Made by a program: the position numbers and the translations under genes. From Sphingobium cloacae (lineage in GTDB: Bacteria > Pseudomonadota > Alphaproteobacteria > Sphingomonadales > Sphingomonadaceae), in NCBI RefSeq assembly GCF_002355855.1, contig NZ_AP017655.1, forward strand, positions 1,302,001-1,366,000: 64,000 nucleotides of DNA. The letters run 5' to 3'. Below are positions 60,067 to 64,000 of the stretch, one piece after another. The notes beneath the pieces are model-generated. The model saw only the letters and a program-made list of their open reading frames with translations. It ran no database searches and was not told the origin of the DNA. The number at the start of each line of letters is the position of its first letter. Within the stretch, counting starts at the first letter, position 1.

Positions 60067-60790
60067 CCGGACCTTTTGGGCGGCGCTCGCCTGCTGCGTC
60101 CTTGCCGCGGCGAACGCCGCTCCGGCTCATGCCCAATATGCCAGCGGCCTGTCCGCCACGGTGGAAGTCGCCAGCGACGAACGCCGTCGAGGCATAAGCT
60201 GGAGCGACGGCGATCCCGTCGTGCGTGGCACGCTGTCCCTGCCCGTCGCCGAGGGATTGAGCCTGGACGCCGCCGCCGTCTCCCTGTGGGGCAGCGACCG
60301 GCATGGCGGCGCGGATGCCGTCGCCGATCTGGGCGTGACCTATGCGCGGCAGGTCGGAGGCTGGCGGTTGTCGGCGGAGGGACGCTATCACCTGTTTCCC
60401 GGCGCATCCCATCAGGGCTATGGCGAACTGGGCGCGGGAGCGGGCTTCCTGATCGGTCCGGCCAGCATCGATCTCTCCGCCCACTATGCGCCCGACCAAT
60501 CGGCCGTCGGCGGGGACAATCTCTATCTGGCGGCTTCGGCGGCGGTGGCCGTGCCCGGAACGCCCCTCACTATTTCGGCGCGCATCGGGCGCTCCTCGGG
60601 CGATGCCGACCATCCCGTCCGCGCCGCGCGGCTGCGCCCGGACGGCACTTATTGGGACCATGGCGTCAGCCTGGACTATCTGAAAGGCCGCTGGTTCGCC
60701 GGCCTGCGCTATGCCAACAGCAGCATCGACGGCCCGGACAGCGCCCACACCGGCGCCAGCCTGATCGCCCGCTTCGGCCTAAGCCTTTAG
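60038..60790 (+). CDS. TorF family putative porin
   Basis: 250 residues from the ATG at 60038. A signal peptide ends near APAHAQ. The mature part alternates polar and hydrophobic residues as in an outer-membrane beta-barrel (LSATVEVASDERRRGISWSDG is the family opening) and ends with the barrel-type SLIARFGLSL. The family is named for TonB-linked sites; substrate unknown. It overlaps the preceding small gene and, by 12 bases, the convergent GGDEF/EAL gene. Confidence 0.82.
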   Translation: MLFGISPRTDRTFWAALACCVLAAANAAPAHAQYASGLSATVEVASDERRRGISWSDGDPVVRGTLSLPVAEGLSLDAAAVSLWGSDRHGGADAVADLGVTYARQVGGWRLSAEGRYHLFPGASHQGYGELGAGAGFLIGPASIDLSAHYAPDQSAVGGDNLYLAASAAVAVPGTPLTISARIGRSSGDADHPVRAARLRPDGTYWDHGVSLDYLKGRWFAGLRYANSSIDGPDSAHTGASLIARFGLSL

Positions 60791-62794
60791 CACCAGCGCC
60801 AGCAATTCGTCGGACGACACGCCCGCCGACCGCAGGAAGCCCTGATAATAATCGCAGCCTTCATGGGCGAGCAGGTCCAGTTGCTGCTGCGTTTCCACGC
60901 CCTCCGCGATCACGCGCAGGCCAAGGGATTTCGCCATGTGGATCACCCCGCGCACGATGATCCGGTCCCGCGCCGTGCCCGAAATATCCTGCGCCAGTCC
61001 ACTGTCGATCTTCAGATAATCGAGCGGCAGACTCTTGAGATAGGCCAGGCTGGAATAGCCGGTGCCGAAATCGTCGATCGCCACGGCCAGCCCCTCCGCC
61101 CGCAAGGCGGTGAGCAGCGCCGCGGCGGCGTCTACATCCTGAATGAGGCCGCTTTCGGTGATCTCCACCGTCAGGCGGGACCGGGGGAAACCCGCCCGGT
61201 CCACCAGATCGAGGAAATCCGACAGGAAACCGGGCTGGGAAATGTCCGCCGCCGTGACGTTGAGCGAAAGGCGCAGGTCCGACAGGGCGGGCGGCCATGC
61301 GGCGGCCTGCCGCAAAGCTTCCCCCTGAATATGCGCGGACAGCGGCAGCATATAGTCGGACCGCTCCGCCGTCGTGAACAGGATGCCCGCGCCCAGCGGC
61401 CCATATTGCGGGTGATTCCAGCGGGCGAGCGCTTCCACGCCGATGATCCGTTCTTCCGCCACCGGATATTGCGGCTGAAAGACGATGCCGATCTCTCCCC
61501 GGTCCAGCGCCAGGCGCAGATCGGTTTCCAACTGATCGGAATCGACCTGGCGGCTGCGCTTTTCGGCAGAGAGGATGCGTATCCCCTCCCCATCCGTGCG
61601 CCGCGCATCGGCCAGTGCCGTGCCCGCGCGCTTGAGCAACTGGGTCGCGTCATCCTCCAGCCGGGACTGGGCGATGCCGCAACGGGCGGTCAGCCGGATC
61701 AAATGATCGCCCGCGCTGAAGGGCCTGCCGATCGCGCCGATGATCTGCCGCGCCAGGAAGGTCGCCCGCTCGCATTCCGCCGCTTCGCCCGTCAGTCCGA
61801 TCAGGAATTCCGTCCCCGCGATGCGCGCCACGGTGGCGCCATGCGCCACATCGTCCACCACGCGCTCGATCCGGCGCGCTATGCGGCCCAGCAAGGCGTC
61901 GCCGACCATTTGACCATAGGCCGCGTTCATCCGGTCGAACTGGCTGATCGAAAGCAGCAGCACCGTCGTCGCCAGCCCCGCCCGGCCCTCCAGCCAGTCC
62001 AGCGCGGCCTGCCGCGATCGCAAGCCCGTCAGATAATCGCGACCGACGCCATCCTGCTCCTGCCCGCCGTGCAGCCATTCGACATCCGCCACCGGGACGC
62101 CGTCGGCATAACGCAGATGATGGACCAGCCTGTCGCCCGCCCGCCCCGGCACGTCATGGGCGAAAGCAGCCGAGCGGCCGGACCGCCTCAGCTTCTGCAA
62201 GGCAGCCAGCGCCGCGCGCCGCTCCGGCCGCGCCAGACGACGCAGCAATCCGGAGGGCGCCATATGATCGCCGGGCAGATCCAGCTGCCGCGCCAGGTTC
62301 TCGCTCAGCCGCAATTCGCCGCGCTGGCGGTCCATCTCCCAGTAAAGCGCGTCGCCCCGCCTGATCCGCTGGGCGCGGCGGCTGTGCATCGCGCCGCCGC
62401 CGAGCCGCTCGACCAGACGGTCCGCAGACCATAAGGTCGCATCGAGCGCCGCCTGCGTGAACGGCCCGGTCAGGAAATGCGTGGCGCCGGCCGTCAGCAA
62501 GGCGGGTATCCTCGCCGTCTCGGCGGCATCCACCAGCACTACCAATGCTCCGCCGCCCGCCTCTATCGCGGGCACCAGCGTCGCCAGCAGTTTGCCGGCG
62601 TCCGGCCCATGGCGCATGTCGATCAGCGCGATTTGCGCGTCGCTCCGCAAATAGCGCTGGGATGCATCGGATGCGCGCCGCGCGCCGATGGCCTTCCATC
62701 CGGCCGCCTGCACGGCATGGCACAGCCTGTCCCGATCGCGCGGGGAAAGAATGAAAACGCTGCGCTGCCCCTCGGGCGCGGCTGTCCCGCTCAC
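60779..62794 (-). CDS. Degenerate GGDEF / intact EAL cyclic-di-GMP protein
   Basis: 671 residues from a GTG at 62794, chosen because AAGGAG lies 7 bases upstream. Residues about 10-130 look like a receiver domain (IALIDMRHGPD holds the Asp) but lack the early acidic pair and the late Lys (LTGPF). The GGDEF domain reads AGTEF at its active site, so it should not make c-di-GMP. The EAL domain keeps its residues: VEALARW, LNVTAADIS, VEITESG, AIDDFGTGYSSLAY, LKID and IAEGVET, so it should hydrolyse c-di-GMP. No membrane span. It probably reads a signal at the N-terminus and lowers c-di-GMP. Confidence 0.88.
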   Translation of the reverse strand: MSGTAAPEGQRSVFILSPRDRDRLCHAVQAAGWKAIGARRASDASQRYLRSDAQIALIDMRHGPDAGKLLATLVPAIEAGGGALVVLVDAAETARIPALLTAGATHFLTGPFTQAALDATLWSADRLVERLGGGAMHSRRAQRIRRGDALYWEMDRQRGELRLSENLARQLDLPGDHMAPSGLLRRLARPERRAALAALQKLRRSGRSAAFAHDVPGRAGDRLVHHLRYADGVPVADVEWLHGGQEQDGVGRDYLTGLRSRQAALDWLEGRAGLATTVLLLSISQFDRMNAAYGQMVGDALLGRIARRIERVVDDVAHGATVARIAGTEFLIGLTGEAAECERATFLARQIIGAIGRPFSAGDHLIRLTARCGIAQSRLEDDATQLLKRAGTALADARRTDGEGIRILSAEKRSRQVDSDQLETDLRLALDRGEIGIVFQPQYPVAEERIIGVEALARWNHPQYGPLGAGILFTTAERSDYMLPLSAHIQGEALRQAAAWPPALSDLRLSLNVTAADISQPGFLSDFLDLVDRAGFPRSRLTVEITESGLIQDVDAAAALLTALRAEGLAVAIDDFGTGYSSLAYLKSLPLDYLKIDSGLAQDISGTARDRIIVRGVIHMAKSLGLRVIAEGVETQQQLDLLAHEGCDYYQGFLRSAGVSSDELLALVLKA

Positions 62795-62879
62795 ACAATC
62801 GACTCCTTGGGGATCGGCATCGCTCCCCCTTAACAGCCATCGGTTACCGACCTCTTGACCGTCCCGCAACCGGCAGTGC

Positions 62880-62908
62880 TTGCACCCGTCCGGTCCATCG
62901 CCTAGCTA
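62880..62908 (+). promoter_or_regulatory. Candidate moaA promoter
   Basis: TTGCAC (62880-62885) and TAGCTA (62903-62908) are 17 bp apart. Only 6 bases separate the -10 from the ATG at 62915, so the transcript may begin at the start codon (leaderless). Confidence 0.45.
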
Positions 62909-62914
62909 GACGAC

Positions 62915-63928
62915 ATGGCCATGGTCGATCTTTCCCGCGCGCCCATGACCGACGGCCTTGGCCGCCGGATCGATTATCTGCGGATCTCCGTGACGGATCG
63001 CTGCGATCTGCGTTGCCGCTATTGCATGGCCGAGCGGATGCGCTTCCTGCCCAGGAACCAGGTGCTGACGCTGGAGGAAATCGCCCTGCTGGCCGATCTT
63101 TTCATCGCGCGCGGCGTCCGGAAGATCAGACTGACCGGGGGTGAGCCGCTGGTGCGCCGGGACATGCCCGATCTGGTGCGGCGGATCGGGCGGCATCTGG
63201 GCGATGGGCTGGACGAGCTGACGCTGACCACCAACGGCACCCGACTGGCCGAGCATGCCGAAGCCCTGCGCGACGCGGGCATGGGGCGGATCAACCTCAG
63301 CCTGGACAGCCTTTCGCCCGAACGCTTCGCCCATATCACGCGCGGCGGCGATATCGCCAGGGTGCTCCACGGCCTCGACGCGGCGCATGAGGCGGGTCTG
63401 GCCGTCAAGATCAACATGGTCGCGCTCAAGGGCGTGAACGAGGACGAAATCCTCCCCATGCTCCATTGGTGCGATGGCCGCGGCTTCGATCTGACGCTGA
63501 TCGAAACCATGCCGCTCGGGGATACCGGCCAGGATCGCACCGATCATTATCTGCCGTTGACCCGGGTGGTCGAGCATATCCGGCGACATCGGGCTCTGAC
63601 GCCCCTCGCCGATCGGACAGGCGGACCCGCGCGTTATCACGCTGTCGAGGGGATGGGTATCCGGCTGGGTCTCATCACGCCCCTCACCCGGAATTTCTGC
63701 GCCGACTGCAACCGGATGCGCATGACCTGCGAGGGCAAGATCTTCATGTGTCTGGGCCATGAGGATCATGTCGATTTCCGCGCCGCGCTACGCGAAGGCG
63801 GCCTCGCGGCAGTTCATCCCCTGATCGACCGTGCCCTGCGCCTGAAGCCCGCGCGGCATGATTTCCGCATCGGAATTGGCGCTCCCGCAGCCGCCATTCA
63901 CCGTCATATGAGCGTTACGGGCGGATGA
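62915..63928 (+). CDS. moaA: GTP 3',8-cyclase (radical SAM)
   Basis: 337 residues. The radical-SAM cluster motif is CDLRCRYC (CxxxCxxC), with RLTGGEPLVRRD after it. The C-terminal cluster that binds GTP uses NFCADCNRMRMTCEGK and FMCLGHEDHVDFR. It starts molybdenum cofactor synthesis with MoaC. Two in-frame ATG codons (62915, 62921) are possible starts. The stop overlaps the next gene as ATGA. It ends HMSVTGG rather than the Gly-Gly tail. Confidence 0.96.
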   Translation: MAMVDLSRAPMTDGLGRRIDYLRISVTDRCDLRCRYCMAERMRFLPRNQVLTLEEIALLADLFIARGVRKIRLTGGEPLVRRDMPDLVRRIGRHLGDGLDELTLTTNGTRLAEHAEALRDAGMGRINLSLDSLSPERFAHITRGGDIARVLHGLDAAHEAGLAVKINMVALKGVNEDEILPMLHWCDGRGFDLTLIETMPLGDTGQDRTDHYLPLTRVVEHIRRHRALTPLADRTGGPARYHAVEGMGIRLGLITPLTRNFCADCNRMRMTCEGKIFMCLGHEDHVDFRAALREGGLAAVHPLIDRALRLKPARHDFRIGIGAPAAAIHRHMSVTGG

Positions 63929-64000
63929 ACGGCGAAGCCCGGCGCGCCCTCGTCGCCTCCCCCACTCCGGCAGCGAAGGCGGCGGAAGAAAGACTTCGCG
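63925..64000 (+). CDS. nadK: Probable NAD kinase, N-terminal fragment (runs off window)
   Basis: The frame starts with the ATG overlapping the moaA stop and continues to the window edge, 25 codons. MNGEARRALVASPTPAAKAA followed by EERLR resembles the opening of alphaproteobacterial NAD kinases (ALVAS-x-TP-x-A), which would be followed by a GGDG motif outside the window. With so little sequence the call is tentative. Confidence 0.6.
   Translation, partial: MNGEARRALVASPTPAAKAAEERLR

Overview
The window reads as a chromosomal segment of a GC-rich alphaproteobacterium of the order Sphingomonadales, most like Sphingobium, Sphingomonas or Novosphingobium. The support is a circularly permuted two-piece tmRNA with tag ANDNEALALAA, a LexA operator of the alphaproteobacterial GTTC-N7-GTTC type, the DUF1467, DUF2842 and DUF2336 families, the zapA/6S RNA/formyl-THF cyclo-ligase neighbourhood, and the order trpG-trpD-trpC-moaC-moeA-lexA-comEC-gltX-gltA. 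Almost all of it is core genome. I see no insertion sequence, prophage, CRISPR array or plasmid gene.

Layout. 1-2.4 kb: the start of a beta-helix lipoprotein gene and a small secreted repeat protein, both behind Pho-box-like upstream motifs, then ssrA on the minus strand. 2.5-7.5 kb (plus): an NRDE/TANGO2 protein, then trpG, trpD, trpC, moaC and moeA; the last four are joined by ATGA start/stop overlaps. 7.5-13.5 kb: a 45-residue Gln-rich protein, lexA with its own SOS box, comEC (minus), gltX and gltA. 13.7-20.5 kb: the least ordinary part. It holds a PAS sensor kinase without its phospho-accepting His, a DUF2336 protein, a nucleotidyltransferase-like/CDP-alcohol-phosphatidyltransferase-like membrane fusion, an Hpt protein without its His, and a divergent 890-residue membrane-anchored coiled-coil protein. 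20.6-38.5 kb (minus): a very tight run nuoA to nuoN (complex I) continuing into birA, coaX, an RNase J gene and a DUF1467 gene. 38.6-43.5 kb: an inositol-monophosphatase-family gene, efp, an M23 peptidase and L,D-transpeptidase pair, thiE, and a DUF72 gene. 43.5-48.8 kb (minus): tkt, gap, pgk and class I fructose-bisphosphate aldolase. 48.9-51.6 kb: a DUF4164-like gene, zapA, a 6S RNA candidate, 5-formyl-THF cyclo-ligase, a DUF2842 gene, aqpZ and tRNA-Asp. 51.7-64 kb: an AI-2E-family permease, a secreted protein, recG, sdhE, mfd, a small secreted protein, a TorF-type porin, a GGDEF/EAL protein, moaA and the start of a probable nadK.

The genes cover respiration (complex I, citrate synthase, SdhE), lower glycolysis, tryptophan and cofactor synthesis (Moco, CoA, biotinylation, thiamine, folate), DNA repair (LexA, RecG, Mfd), translation quality control (tmRNA, EF-P) and envelope work. 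The best candidate for something undescribed is the 13.7-20.5 kb locus: two phosphorelay proteins that both lost the phosphorylated His sit beside a large polar-factor-like coiled-coil protein. A second lead is the array of Pho-box-like heptamers at exact 22-bp spacing upstream of the lipoprotein gene.
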